A stretch of DNA of 64,000 nucleotides from Actinomadura rayongensis (GCF_009831215.1 NZ_WUTW01000006.1:62001-126000); one strand, 5' to 3'; counted from the stretch's first letter, positions 50,202 through 61,259 are shown. The notes: generated by a model from the letters alone, not told the origin. Numbers and translations: made by a program.

Positions 50202-50396
50202 CGCGCGGGAGAGATCCCGGGCCGCCAGCGCCGGGACGCCGAAGGGGCAACCCTCCCCGGAACCTCTCAGGCAAAAGGACCGCGCGGACGAGGCGCCTCT
50301 GGAAAGCGGGCTCCGCCGTGCGCGGAGCCACACCGAAGGGGAAACCCCGCCGCGCGGGGGAAGCTCTCAGGTGCCATGACAGAGGGGGAGAAGGCC
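50202..50396 (+). promoter_or_regulatory. Tandem glycine riboswitch
   Basis: Two aptamers in series: the first at about 50203-50286 and the second at about 50288-50395. Both contain the conserved GAAGGG...AAC pieces (CCGAAGGGGCAAC, ACCGAAGGGGAAAC) and a CUCUCAGG or CUCUCAGGUG segment. This arrangement, just before gcvP, is the classic glycine switch that turns on glycine cleavage when glycine is abundant. A -10-like TAGAGT lies at 50173-50178. Confidence 0.92.
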
Positions 50397-50433
50397 GGAG
50401 CACCGACCGCTGCAGCCCAGGAGGCTCTCCCAC

Positions 50434-53301
<2,868 letters not shown>

Positions 53302-53307
53302 CCTGCG

Positions 53308-53336
53308 GGGGCGCGGCGGCCGGCCCGCCGCGCCCC
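53308..53336 (+). terminator. Hairpin after gcvP
   Basis: Eleven-base perfect stem (53308-53318 with 53326-53336) with a seven-base loop, followed by TTCC. No long U-tract. Confidence 0.55.
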
Positions 53337-53424
53337 TTCCGGCCGCGCGTCGCGGGTGGGTCCGGGCGTCCGTGAACGCTAGGCTTTTGGGCGCCGACCC
53401 CGACCCCCAGAGGGCAGTAGACCG

Positions 53425-54546
53425 ATGAGCGACACGCCGGATCCGGCGCAGTTGTGCGAGCGCGCCCGCGCGCTCGCCGAGAACGGCGACGCGGACGGCG
53501 CCGCCCGGCTGTTCGAGCGGGTGCTCGACCTCGGCGACGGCCCGTACCGGGCGCGCGCCGCGCTCGGGCTCGCGGTCGTCCTGGACGACGCCGGGGACGT
53601 CGCGGGGGCGCGCGCCGCCGACCGCGCCGCCATCGCCACCGGCGATCCCGAGTACGGGCCGCGCGCCGCCTACCACCTCGCCCTCACGCACGAGCGCGCG
53701 GGCGAGCGCGACCAGGCCGCGCCCGCCTGGCGGACGGTCGTGGAGTTCGACAACCCGGCCTACCTCCCGCCCGCCCGCCTCGCCTTGGCGCGCATCGCGG
53801 ACGACGCCGGGGACTTCGCCGCCGCCCGCGAGCACTGGGAGCAGGCCATCGCCACCGGCGACCCCGAGTACGGGACGCTCGCCGCGCACGACCTCGCGCA
53901 GCGGCTGCTGGAACGCGGCGAACCGGCCCGCGCCCAGCGCGTCCTCACCGCCGGCCTGAAGCTCATCGAGCCCGGCGGCGCCCCGTACGCGCACGCCAGG
54001 CTCGCCGTCGCGCTCGGCATCGCCTGCCTGGACCAGGCGATCGGCGCGTTCGGCGCCGCGCTCGCCGACGGCCCCGCCGACCCCGAGGTGGCGCCGCTGG
54101 CGACCGAACTCCTCGCCCGGACGCTGCCGCTGCGCGGCCGGGGCGAGGAGGCGCGCGAGGCGTGGCGGCGCGGACTCGCCGACCCGGCGGTGGCGGGCCA
54201 GGTCCGCGCCCGGCTGCGCCGCGACTTCGCCGCCGACGAGGAGGACCCCGGCGACCCCGCCGACCTCTGGTGGGAGCCGGTGCTGGAGAGCGCCGCCGCC
54301 GACGGGACCCTGCCCGCCGTCGCGGGCGAGGCCTTCGGGGCGCTGGACCACATGTACGCGCTGCTCGCCGTCCGCCAGACCGAGGACGCCGACGCCCCGG
54401 CCGACCGCCGCGCCCTCGCCGAGGCCGTGCAGGTCCCCGGCGCCTACGCGTGGGGACCTCTGCTGCACGAGAGCTTCGCCGAACGGCTGCGCCTGGCCCT
54501 CGGCGCACCGTCCGCCACCGACCCGGCCACCCCCGACCCCGCCTGA
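53425..54546 (+). CDS. Tetratricopeptide repeat protein
   Basis: A 373-residue, Ala- and Glu-rich helical protein made of TPR-like units of about 36 residues in its N-terminal half. The decapeptide AIATGDPEYG occurs twice, 72 codons apart, and its coding DNA is 29/30 identical, so these units arose by recent duplication. Other copies are VVEFDNPAYLPPARLAL and VLDLGDGPYRARAAL. No catalytic domain is visible; such proteins act as scaffolds. The start ATG at 53425 has only a weak AGAGGG upstream. Function unknown. Confidence 0.8.
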   Translation: MSDTPDPAQLCERARALAENGDADGAARLFERVLDLGDGPYRARAALGLAVVLDDAGDVAGARAADRAAIATGDPEYGPRAAYHLALTHERAGERDQAAPAWRTVVEFDNPAYLPPARLALARIADDAGDFAAAREHWEQAIATGDPEYGTLAAHDLAQRLLERGEPARAQRVLTAGLKLIEPGGAPYAHARLAVALGIACLDQAIGAFGAALADGPADPEVAPLATELLARTLPLRGRGEEAREAWRRGLADPAVAGQVRARLRRDFAADEEDPGDPADLWWEPVLESAAADGTLPAVAGEAFGALDHMYALLAVRQTEDADAPADRRALAEAVQVPGAYAWGPLLHESFAERLRLALGAPSATDPATPDPA

Positions 54547-54600
54547 CCCCCGCCGCGCCCCCTGCGCGCGACCGACGCAGCCGCGGACCTCGCCGTTCGG

Positions 54601-54708
54601 CCGACGATCTGCGCGCCCGGCACGGCGGCCTTCCAGCCGGTCGCGCACATGGCCGTCTACGGGGCGACCAAGGCGTTCGTGCTCTCCTTCGCCGCCCTCG
54701 ACCGGGGC
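54601..54708 (+). pseudogene. Remnant of an SDR-family gene
   Basis: In the frame of ATG 54649, the sequence reads TAAFQPVAHMAVYGATKAFV followed by LSFAALDRG. This matches the active-site core of a short-chain dehydrogenase (the Tyr-x3-Lys YGATK and the preceding substrate-loop segment). No Rossmann start and no continued C-terminal half are present, and the stretch has no start signal. It lies between the TPR gene and the PPOX gene. It is probably a decayed gene. Confidence 0.6.
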
Positions 54709-54730
54709 CGTCCGCCTGGCGGGCCGGGCG

Positions 54731-55156
54731 TCAGTCGGCCAGGTCGCGCTGGGCCACGACGTCGCGGACGCGGACGCGGACCAGCAGCTCGCCCGGGACG
54801 GCGTTGCGGCGGCCGAACTGCTCGCCGCGCTCCTCGCCCATGTAGCGGGCGCCGATGCGGATCGAGAGCGGCAGCATCGCGTCCACGTCGTCCGACAGCT
54901 CCGCCTCGCCGTGGATCGTCACGAACGAGTAGGGCGGGGTGTCGTCCTCGACGCACAGCGCGACCCGCGGGTCCCGGGCGAGGGCGCGGCCCTTGACCGT
55001 CTCGGCGCCGGTGTTGAAGACGAGGTCGTCGCCGTCCAGGACGAACCACACGGGCGTGACGTGCGGCGCCCCGTCCTTGCGGGTGACGGCGACCTTCGCG
55101 GTGCGGGTGCCCTCGGACACGAATGCGCGCCACTCCGGCTCGCTCATGTTCTCCAT
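54731..55156 (-). CDS. PPOX-class F420-dependent oxidoreductase family protein
   Basis: A 141-residue split beta-barrel protein of the pyridoxamine 5'-phosphate oxidase-like superfamily. The core KVAVTRKDGAPHVTPVWF, then FNTGAETVKGRALARDPRV, matches the actinobacterial F420-binding group (Rv1155-like). These enzymes use F420 or FMN/heme to reduce or degrade small molecules. The start is uncertain: ATG 55156 is used; ATG 55147, GTG 55174 and TTG 55183 are in frame and none has a strong ribosome site. Confidence 0.8.
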   Translation of the reverse strand: MENMSEPEWRAFVSEGTRTAKVAVTRKDGAPHVTPVWFVLDGDDLVFNTGAETVKGRALARDPRVALCVEDDTPPYSFVTIHGEAELSDDVDAMLPLSIRIGARYMGEERGEQFGRRNAVPGELLVRVRVRDVVAQRDLAD

Positions 55157-55212
55157 GTCCGGGAGTGTGCCCACGGTGATCAACTTTGATGCGGGCCGCT
55201 ACGGTGACGGGC

Positions 55213-55821
55213 ATGGAGATCGAGACGGGGCGGGGGACGGCCGAGGCGACGCTGGACGGTCCCGCCGATCCGGCCTTCCTGCTCGTGCTCACGCACGGCT
55301 CGAACGGGGGCGTGGACGCGCCGGACCTGCTGGCCGTCCGGGACGCCGCGCTCGGGGCCGGGGGCGCGGTCGCGCGCGTCCTGCAGCCTTTCCGCCGGGC
55401 GGGACGCCGCGCGCCCGGGCCCGCGGAGCAGCAGGACGCGGCGTGGCTGGAGGCCGTCGCGGCCGTCCGCGCGCTGTACCCGCCGGTGCCGCTGGTGCAG
55501 GGCGGACGCAGCAACGGCGCGCGCGTCGCGTGCCGGACGGCCCGTGCCGCCGGCGCCGCGGGGGTGGTCGCGCTGGCGTTCCCGCTGCGTCCGCCGGGGC
55601 GCCCGGAGCGGTCGCGGGTCGGAGAGCTGCGGGCGGCGGGGGTGGAGGTGCTGGTGGTGAACGGCGACCGCGACCCGTTCGGGGTCCCGGACGCGGCGGA
55701 CGCCGCGGCGGTCGTCGTCCTGCCGGGGGAACGGCACGACCTGGCGCGGGACCCGGCGACGGTCGGAGCGGCCGTGCTGCCGTGGCTGCGCCGGTGGGCC
55801 GCACCGGCCCTTTCGGGCTAG
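55213..55821 (+). CDS. Alpha/beta hydrolase (TEX30/KANL3-like)
   Basis: A 202-residue small hydrolase. THGSNGG provides the oxyanion region, GRSNGAR the nucleophile elbow (Ser), GDRDPFG the Asp and ERHDL the His. This is the KANL3/TEX30-like or dienelactone-hydrolase-related group. The ATG at 55213 lies seven bases after a TACGGT -10 box (55200-55205) with no ribosome site, so the message may be leaderless. Substrate unknown. Confidence 0.78.
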   Translation: MEIETGRGTAEATLDGPADPAFLLVLTHGSNGGVDAPDLLAVRDAALGAGGAVARVLQPFRRAGRRAPGPAEQQDAAWLEAVAAVRALYPPVPLVQGGRSNGARVACRTARAAGAAGVVALAFPLRPPGRPERSRVGELRAAGVEVLVVNGDRDPFGVPDAADAAAVVVLPGERHDLARDPATVGAAVLPWLRRWAAPALSG

Positions 55822-55886
55822 TCACGCGGATCGGGCGGTGGTCGGGCGGGGGCCGGTGCGGGCACGGCCCGGCGCCCGGACGGAGA

Positions 55887-56090
55887 TCAGGCCGCGGGGA
55901 CGGCTCCGGTGCCGGTCGGCCGACGCGGGGCGACGACGCCGCCGTCGGGCAGCAGCTCACCGGTGTCGTCGAAGATCACGACGCCGTTGCAGAGCAGGCT
56001 CCACCCCTGCTCGGGGTGGCGCGCCACGGTGCGCGCGGCGTCGCGGTCGGACGCGGTGGACTCGGGGCAGGGCGGTTGGTGCGGGCACAT
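55887..56090 (-). CDS. DUF5999 family protein
   Basis: A 67-residue small protein with MCPHQPPCP at the start and HPEQGWSLLCNGVVIFDDTGELLPDG in the middle (given here as HPEQGWSLLCNGVV and IFDDTGELLPDG). This matches a short Streptomyces/Actinomadura family (DUF5999) of unknown role; the Cys residues could bind a metal. ATG 56090 has GGAGG eight bases upstream. It is preceded by a CRP-like sequence and a perfect palindrome. Confidence 0.8.
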   Translation of the reverse strand: MCPHQPPCPESTASDRDAARTVARHPEQGWSLLCNGVVIFDDTGELLPDGGVVAPRRPTGTGAVPAA

Positions 56091-56117
56091 CGGCGTGCCT
56101 CCGGATCTCGGTCTGAA

Positions 56118-56146
56118 TGTGATGTCGGTCATTGGGACGCGTCCCA
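56118..56146. promoter_or_regulatory. CRP-like half-dyad and 14-bp perfect palindrome
   Basis: TGTGA-N6-TCATT (56118-56133) closely resembles the site at 15402-15417. It overlaps the first base of a perfect palindrome TGGGACGCGTCCCA (56133-56146), which is typical of a TetR-family operator. Both lie 28 to 56 bases before the DUF5999 start. Confidence 0.5.
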
Positions 56147-56513
56147 GTGTGGAACGGTTCACGGGCCACCGGCCATAGCCCGATGGGACGGTTGTCCGGT
56201 GGCCCCGCGCGCGGGCGCCCGCTCGGCCGCCCGCCGCGCGCGTCCGCGAGACGGGCGGCGGCCCGGCGGAGCGCGGCGCGGCACGGACGCGCTGGTCACA
56301 GCGTCGCTCTCGATTAGCACGACCGCACGGTCCGACACGCCGAACAGGGGGAAAAGAGGCGCGGGGGTCAGCAGAACGTATCCGTTCGGCGGCCCGCTCC
56401 GGCCACGGTCGAACGCCCGTTTCGGTCGGACCGGCGCGGACGGGACCCCTACGATGGCGGGGCGTGGACCGTCGGCGTGGGCGCCGCACGGCCGGGACGA
56501 AGGTGAGGGCGCG
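56147..56513. other. Intergenic region before lutA
   Basis: 367 bases without a supported gene. It contains very GC-rich sequence (56200-56290) and, near the lutA start, a -10-like TACGAT (56450-56455) with no good -35 box. A weak GAAGGTGAGG lies just before the lutA ATG. No LutR or LldR operator is recognisable. Confidence 0.4.
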
Positions 56514-57230
56514 ATGCGCGTGGCGCTGTTCGTCGCGTGTTTCAACGACGCGCTGTTCCCCGGCACCGGCCGGGCCGTCGTGCGGCTGCTGGAGCGCCTG
56601 GGCCACGAGGTCGCCTTCCCGTCCGCGCAGACGTGCTGCGGGCAGATGCACTGGACGACCGGCTACCACGCCGAGGCCGCCGGGCTGGCGCGCGGGTTCG
56701 CGGCGGCGTTCGCGGGCCACGACGCGATCGTGACGCCGTCGGCGTCGTGCGCGGCGACCGTCCGGCGCGACCACGCGCGGATCCTGCGCGCGGCGGGCGA
56801 GCGGGACGTTCCGCCCGCGCCGCCCGTCCACGAGCTGACCGAGTTCCTGGTGGACGTCCTCGGCGTCACCGACGTCGGCGCGTCCTTCCCGCACCGCGTC
56901 GCCTACCACCCGACCTGCCACTCCGCGCGGGCGCTCGGCGCGGGGGACCGGCCGCTGCGGCTGCTGCGCGCGGTCCGGGGGCTGGAGCTGGCCGAGATCC
57001 CGGCGGCCGACGAGTGCTGCGGGTTCGGCGGGACGTTCGCGCTGAAGAACGCCGACGTGTCGGTCGCGCTCGTCGCCGACAAGGTCCGCCACATCCGGTC
57101 CGCCGCGCCCGACGTCGTCTGCGCCGTCGACAACTCCTGCCTCGCGCACATCGGCGGGGCGCTGTCGCGGCAGCGGTCGGGCGTGCGCGTCCTGCACCTC
57201 GCCGAGATCCTCGCCGGGGACGGCGCGTGA
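56514..57230 (+). CDS. lutA: LutA, (Fe-S) subunit of lactate oxidation complex
   Basis: A 238-residue iron-sulfur protein with two CCG-type motifs: TCCGQMHW (about residues 41-48) and ADECCGFGGTFALK. It is one of three parts of the LutABC system that oxidises L-lactate to pyruvate in organisms lacking classic lactate dehydrogenase. ATG 56514 is preceded by GAAGGTG. Its TGA overlaps the lutB GTG by four bases, so the subunits are translated together. Confidence 0.92.
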   Translation: MRVALFVACFNDALFPGTGRAVVRLLERLGHEVAFPSAQTCCGQMHWTTGYHAEAAGLARGFAAAFAGHDAIVTPSASCAATVRRDHARILRAAGERDVPPAPPVHELTEFLVDVLGVTDVGASFPHRVAYHPTCHSARALGAGDRPLRLLRAVRGLELAEIPAADECCGFGGTFALKNADVSVALVADKVRHIRSAAPDVVCAVDNSCLAHIGGALSRQRSGVRVLHLAEILAGDGA

Positions 57231-58480
57231 CGCCCCGGCCGAAGTTCGCCGCGGCGGCGCGTCCGGCGCTCGCCGACACCGCGCTGCGCCGCGCGCTCGC
57301 CGACACGGCCGCCGACGCCCGGGCCCGGCGCGCCGCCGCCGTCGCGGAACTGCCGGACTGGCCCGCGCTGCGGGCGGCGGGCCGCGCCGTGAAGGACCGG
57401 ACGCTCCTCAACCTCGACGCCTGCCTGGAACGGCTGGAACGCGCCGTCGTCGACGCGGGCGGGACCGTCCACTGGGCGGAGAACGCGGCGCAGGCCGCGC
57501 GGACCGTCGTCCGGCTCGCCGCGGCGGCGGGCGCGGGCGAGGTCGCCGCCCCGGCCGCGTCGGTCCTGGAGGAGATCGGGCTCGACGGCGCGCTGACCGC
57601 CGCCGGGATCGCCGTCCACCGCACCGGCGCGGACGCGGAGTTCCCGGCCGGGGCGCGCGTCGCCGTCACCGGCGTCGACCTCATGGTCGCCGAGACAGGG
57701 ACGATGGTCGCGCTGGAGCGGGCGGGCGACGTGCGGCGGTGTCTGACCGTCCCGGACGCGCTGATCACGGTGGCCGGGCTGGAGCAGGTCGTCCCCGACC
57801 GGGCTGACCTGGAGGTCCTGCTGCAGTCGGTGTCGCGGTCGGCGGGGGAGCGGCTGGCGCCGGTGGTGTCGGCGTGGACGGGCGTCGTCGCGGGGGACGG
57901 GCCGGCCGCGTTCCACCTCGTCCTGGTCGACAACGGCCGCACGCGCGCCCTCGCCGACGAGGTCGGCCGCGCCGCGCTGCGCTGTGTGGGCTGCGACGCC
58001 TGCCTGCACGTCTGCCCGGTGTACGAGCGGACGGGCCCCGAGCCGTACGGCGCGCCGCACGCGGGGCCGATCGGCGCCATCCGCACCCCGCAGCTGCGCG
58101 GGGTCGCCTCGGCGGCGAACGCGTCGCTGCCGTTCGCCTCCACGCTGTGCGGGGCGTGCGCGGACGTGTGCCCGGTCGAGATCGACATCCCCGAGGTCCT
58201 GGTGCGGCTGCGCGGCAAGGTCGTGGACGCGCGGCGCGGCCGTCCGGTGCCCACCCCCGAGCTGGCGATGATGCGCGCGGCGGCCTGGACGCTGACCGAC
58301 CCGCACCGGTACGAGGCGGCGCTGCGCGGCGGGACGCGCTGGGCGCGGCTGCTGGCGCGCGGCGGCCGGATCCGGCGGCTGCCCGGGCGCCTCGGCGTGT
58401 GGACCGACGCCCGCGACCTGCCCGTCCCGCCCGCGCGCAGCTTCCGGGTGTGGTGGCGCGACCGGGGGGAGCGGCCGTGA
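57227..58480 (+). CDS. lutB: LutB, iron-sulfur LUD-domain subunit of lactate oxidation complex
   Basis: A 417-residue protein. The N-terminal LUD domain (about 60-240) includes VMVAETGTM (as DLMVAETGTMVALERAGD). Two ferredoxin-type [4Fe-4S] motifs follow: CVGCDACLHVCPVY and CGACADVCPVE. It is the central electron-transfer part of LutABC. It starts at GTG 57227 inside the lutA stop and ends overlapping lutC (GTGA). Confidence 0.93.
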   Translation: MTPRPKFAAAARPALADTALRRALADTAADARARRAAAVAELPDWPALRAAGRAVKDRTLLNLDACLERLERAVVDAGGTVHWAENAAQAARTVVRLAAAAGAGEVAAPAASVLEEIGLDGALTAAGIAVHRTGADAEFPAGARVAVTGVDLMVAETGTMVALERAGDVRRCLTVPDALITVAGLEQVVPDRADLEVLLQSVSRSAGERLAPVVSAWTGVVAGDGPAAFHLVLVDNGRTRALADEVGRAALRCVGCDACLHVCPVYERTGPEPYGAPHAGPIGAIRTPQLRGVASAANASLPFASTLCGACADVCPVEIDIPEVLVRLRGKVVDARRGRPVPTPELAMMRAAAWTLTDPHRYEAALRGGTRWARLLARGGRIRRLPGRLGVWTDARDLPVPPARSFRVWWRDRGERP

Positions 58481-59091
58481 CGTCCCGCGACCGCGTGCTC
58501 GGCCGGATCCGGGACGCGCTCGGCCCGGCGCGCGGGACCCCGGTGGCGGTGCCGCGCGACTACCGCCGCCACCTCGGCGCCGGCCGCGCGGACGTGCTCG
58601 CGCTGTTCCTGGAACGCGTCGCCGGGCACGGAACCCCGGTGCGGCACGTCGGCGCGGACGAGTTGGCGACCGCGCTCGCCGCCGCCCTCTGGTCCCGCGA
58701 CGTGAAACGGATCATCGTTCCGCCCGGCTTGCCGTCCGGGTGGCTCGCCGAGCTGGACGGCGTCGAGATCGCCCCCGACGCCCCCGGCACCGCCCCGGAC
58801 GCCGCCGACACCGTCGTCACCGGCTGCGCGGCGGCGGTCGCCGAGACCGGAACGATCGTCCTCGACGGCGGACGCGGCCAGGGCCGCCGCGCGCTCACCC
58901 TGCGGCCCGGCCTGCACCTGTGCGTCGTCCACGCCGACCAGATCGCCGGGACGGTGCCCGAGGCGGTCGCGCGCCTGCTCCCGTCCCGCCCGCAGACCTG
59001 GCTGACCGGCCCGGCCGTCGCGCCCGGCCCGTCCCGCGCCCCGTCCCCGCACGGCCCGTCCGCCCTGGAAGTCCTGGTCGTCGAAGACTGA
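58477..59091 (+). CDS. lutC: LutC, LUD-domain subunit of lactate oxidation complex
   Basis: A 204-residue LUD-domain protein with TVVTGCAAAVAETGTIVLDGG as the family core (here TVVTGCAAAV, AETGTIVLDG). The C-terminus, reading SRPQTWLTGPAVAPGPSRAP then HGPSALEVLVVED, lacks the usual TADIE segment after the GPS motif of other LutC proteins. It starts at GTG 58477, overlapping lutB. The operon ends here, followed by the 13-bp minisatellite. Confidence 0.88.
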   Translation: MTSRDRVLGRIRDALGPARGTPVAVPRDYRRHLGAGRADVLALFLERVAGHGTPVRHVGADELATALAAALWSRDVKRIIVPPGLPSGWLAELDGVEIAPDAPGTAPDAADTVVTGCAAAVAETGTIVLDGGRGQGRRALTLRPGLHLCVVHADQIAGTVPEAVARLLPSRPQTWLTGPAVAPGPSRAPSPHGPSALEVLVVED

Positions 59092-59152
59092 CCCCGCCCC
59101 CGCGCGCCGTGTCGCTGCGGGAACCCGCATGTGCGCCGCGTCGGGCGCCCGC

Positions 59153-59217
59153 GCCTCGCGCCCGTGCCTCGCGCCCGCGCCTCGCGCCCGTGCCTCGCGT
59201 CGGGGCCTTGCGTCGGG
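59153..59217. repeat. 13-bp minisatellite, five copies
   Basis: Units gcctcgcgcccgt, gcctcgcgcccgc, gcctcgcgcccgt, gcctcgcgtcggg, gccttgcgtcggg begin at 59153, 59166, 59179, 59192 and 59205. A sixth, degraded copy may precede. It lies between lutC and the convergent TetR gene. Thirteen is not a multiple of three, so it is non-coding. Confidence 0.8.
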
Positions 59218-59257
59218 GCGGCGCGGCCTTGTGGCCGGGGCGCGTGCGGGGCCGGGG

Positions 59258-59827
59258 TCAGACGGCGCGGAGGACGAGGTCGAGGCCCGCGTCGAAGCGG
59301 TGGCGCCAGGCCGGGTCGGGTTCGCCCTCGCCGGCGCGGGGGGTGCCGCGCGCCTCCAGGGCCGCGTGCCCGATCACGTAGCCGAGCAGCGTGTGCGCCG
59401 CGACCAGGGCCTCCTGCTCGGGGACGCCGCCGCGCCGCAGGATCTCGCGCAGGGACGCGGCCGTCTCGGTCAGCGCGGCCGGGTTGCGGCGCGTCACGAC
59501 GAGCGGCAGGACCCCGGCGTGCTCCAGGAGGCGTTCGCGGTAGCCGGCGGCCCAGCGGCGCAGCGCGTCCCGCCAGGACGCGGCGACGGCGGGCGCCGGG
59601 GCGGGGGCCGCCGCGACGTGCGTGACGAGCGCGTCCAGGAGCTGTTCCTTCCCGCGCGGCAGATGGTGGTAGATCGCCATCGCCTCGACCTCCAGCGCGT
59701 CGCCGAGGCGGCGCATGGTGAGGCGGGCGAGGCCCTGGCCGTCCACGATCCGCAGCGCGGCGTCGATGATCCGGTCGATGGACAGCGGCGGACGGTGCTG
59801 GGCGTTGACGCTGGGCTGCCGGACCAT
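59258..59827 (-). CDS. TetR family regulator with TetR_C-type domain
   Basis: A 189-residue regulator. The N-terminal HTH (about 15-65) contains LTMRRLGDALEVEAMAIYHHL. The C-terminal part resembles the TetR_C ligand domain that binds tetracyclines or similar ligands in TetR itself (VLPLVVTRRNPAALTETAASL). ATG 59827 lacks a strong ribosome site. A dyad with TTAC and GTAA arms lies about 50 bases upstream of the start and is probably an operator for self-regulation. Confidence 0.85.
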   Translation of the reverse strand: MVRQPSVNAQHRPPLSIDRIIDAALRIVDGQGLARLTMRRLGDALEVEAMAIYHHLPRGKEQLLDALVTHVAAAPAPAPAVAASWRDALRRWAAGYRERLLEHAGVLPLVVTRRNPAALTETAASLREILRRGGVPEQEALVAAHTLLGYVIGHAALEARGTPRAGEGEPDPAWRHRFDAGLDLVLRAV

Positions 59828-59873
59828 GCGGCGCCTGCCTTTCCTGGCCGGGAAAATCGTCTCCGGGCGCAAC

Positions 59874-59887
59874 CTTACTGCGTAAAG
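59874..59887. promoter_or_regulatory. Putative TetR self-operator
   Basis: CTTACTGCGTAAAG is a dyad with arms CTTAC and GTAA(A)G around TGC. It resembles TTACGCA-type TetR operators and lies between the TetR gene and the divergent unknown gene. Confidence 0.4.
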
Positions 59888-59968
59888 GGCGCGGCTTCGG
59901 TATCCGGCCGGGCGTGTCCGCGCGTACGCTGGCCCGAAGCGAAGATCGACCTGAGAGGGAGCACCGCC

Positions 59969-60385
59969 ATGCCGCTGGGCCGCCGGGTGAGCAAGGACGT
60001 CGCCGCGCCGTACGAGGCCGACCGGCGGGCGGCGGCCGGGTACCGGGCGCTGCTGGCCGCGGCGGGGGAGGCCGAGACGGCGCTGCGCGCCGCGCAGGCC
60101 GCCGACGCTCCCGAGCCCGAGATCCGGGCGCTCACGATCGCGTTCGACCAGGCCCTGACGGCCGCGCTCGCCGCCGCCGAGGCCGCCGAGCGCGCCGCGA
60201 TGGGGCCGCGCGCCTACAGCGTGCCCGGGCAGGACGCGTCCGTCCGCCGCGCCGCGCAGATCCAGCGGCGCAAGGCCAAGGCGCGTCCGGCGGTCAAGCC
60301 GTGGACCGAGGAGGCCGACCGGCTGCGCACCGCCCGCGAGGCGCTGCGCCTGGGCTACCGGACGGTCCCGGCCGTCGCCCGCTGA
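59969..60385 (+). CDS. Hypothetical protein, charged and helical
   Basis: A 138-residue protein I do not recognise. It is Ala-, Arg- and Glu-rich, with long helices (EADRRAAAGYRALLAAAGEAE; QAADAPEPEIRALTIAFDQAL). A tract VRRAAQIQRRKAKARPAV is basic. It has no membrane segment and no metal motif. ATG 59969 follows GAGAGGGAG. It is divergent from the TetR gene and may be its target. Coding confidence comes from codon bias and the ribosome site. Confidence 0.6.
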   Translation: MPLGRRVSKDVAAPYEADRRAAAGYRALLAAAGEAETALRAAQAADAPEPEIRALTIAFDQALTAALAAAEAAERAAMGPRAYSVPGQDASVRRAAQIQRRKAKARPAVKPWTEEADRLRTAREALRLGYRTVPAVAR

Positions 60386-60572
60386 CCGCGCCCGGCGGAC
60401 CGTCCGGCGAGTCGTCGGGCGGACATCGGGCGGACACGGCGCGGACGAGTGGCACCGGCCGCCGAACTCTGGGATTCTGCGGTCGCGGGAACGCCGGACG
60501 CCCGGACGGGCGCCGCGGCGCAGGTGCTCGGGCGCGTCCACGCGGCGTCCGACGCAGTGCTCGGGGGGACAC

Positions 60573-61259
60573 GTGGAGCGCACGCCGCCGGACCGCGACC
60601 GCGTCCTCGCGTCGTACCGGGACGGGGTCGGCGCGGTCCGCGCGCAGGCCGCCCGGATCGCCGACTGGCGCGCGCCGACGCCGTGCGCGGAGTGGCGGGC
60701 GGTCGATCTCGCCGGCCATCTGCGGTGCGTCGCCGAGAACTACCTGGAGTACTTGCAGGACGCGCCGGACAGCAGGCTCGCGAAGCTGTTCGCGGGGGAG
60801 ACGCCGAGCGCCGTCCTGATCCGGCGGCAGGCGCGGCAGAACGCGGCGGAGCTGGCGGTGCTGCCCGCCGAGTCCGGGCCGGAGCGGATCGCGGCGTTCA
60901 CGGTGTCGGCCGGGGCGTACGCGGATCTGGTGCCGGACCAGTGGGATCGTCCGCATCTGGTTTATCGTGGGACGAAGTACACCGTGGGGGACCATGTCGG
61001 CGCGGCCTGCGTCGAGTGGCACCTGCACGCGTGGGACCTCGCGCGCGCCGCGGGCGCCGACCACCGGCCGGGCGATCCGGACCTGCTCGCGGCGGCGTGG
61101 CACTGGGGGGTTCCGCATCTTCCGCTGGCGCCCGGCGAGGCCTGGGACGCCGTGCTGCGGTCGTCGGGCCGGGTGCCGGACCGCTGGCCCGGCGGCGCCG
61201 GAAGCGCCGGTTCCGTCCGGTCCTCACCGCCGCCCGCCGCCGAAGTGCGCAGGATGTAG
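60573..61259 (+). CDS. Maleylpyruvate isomerase family, mycothiol-dependent (MDMPI-like)
   Basis: A 228-residue protein of the MDMPI_N/DinB-like metal-binding family. The N-terminal helical domain has WRAPTPCAEWRAVDLAGHL, and later EWHLHAWDLARA provides the conserved His residues. Such proteins bind a divalent metal and mycothiol; most members have unknown substrates. GTG 60573 follows a GGGGGGA stretch. No maleylpyruvate pathway genes are nearby. Confidence 0.8.
   Translation: MERTPPDRDRVLASYRDGVGAVRAQAARIADWRAPTPCAEWRAVDLAGHLRCVAENYLEYLQDAPDSRLAKLFAGETPSAVLIRRQARQNAAELAVLPAESGPERIAAFTVSAGAYADLVPDQWDRPHLVYRGTKYTVGDHVGAACVEWHLHAWDLARAAGADHRPGDPDLLAAAWHWGVPHLPLAPGEAWDAVLRSSGRVPDRWPGGAGSAGSVRSSPPPAAEVRRM

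Noticed and set aside
56147..56513. Possible small gene in the GC-rich gap before lutA
   Set aside because: Short frames there have no ribosome site, no conserved motif and composition typical of random GC-rich DNA.
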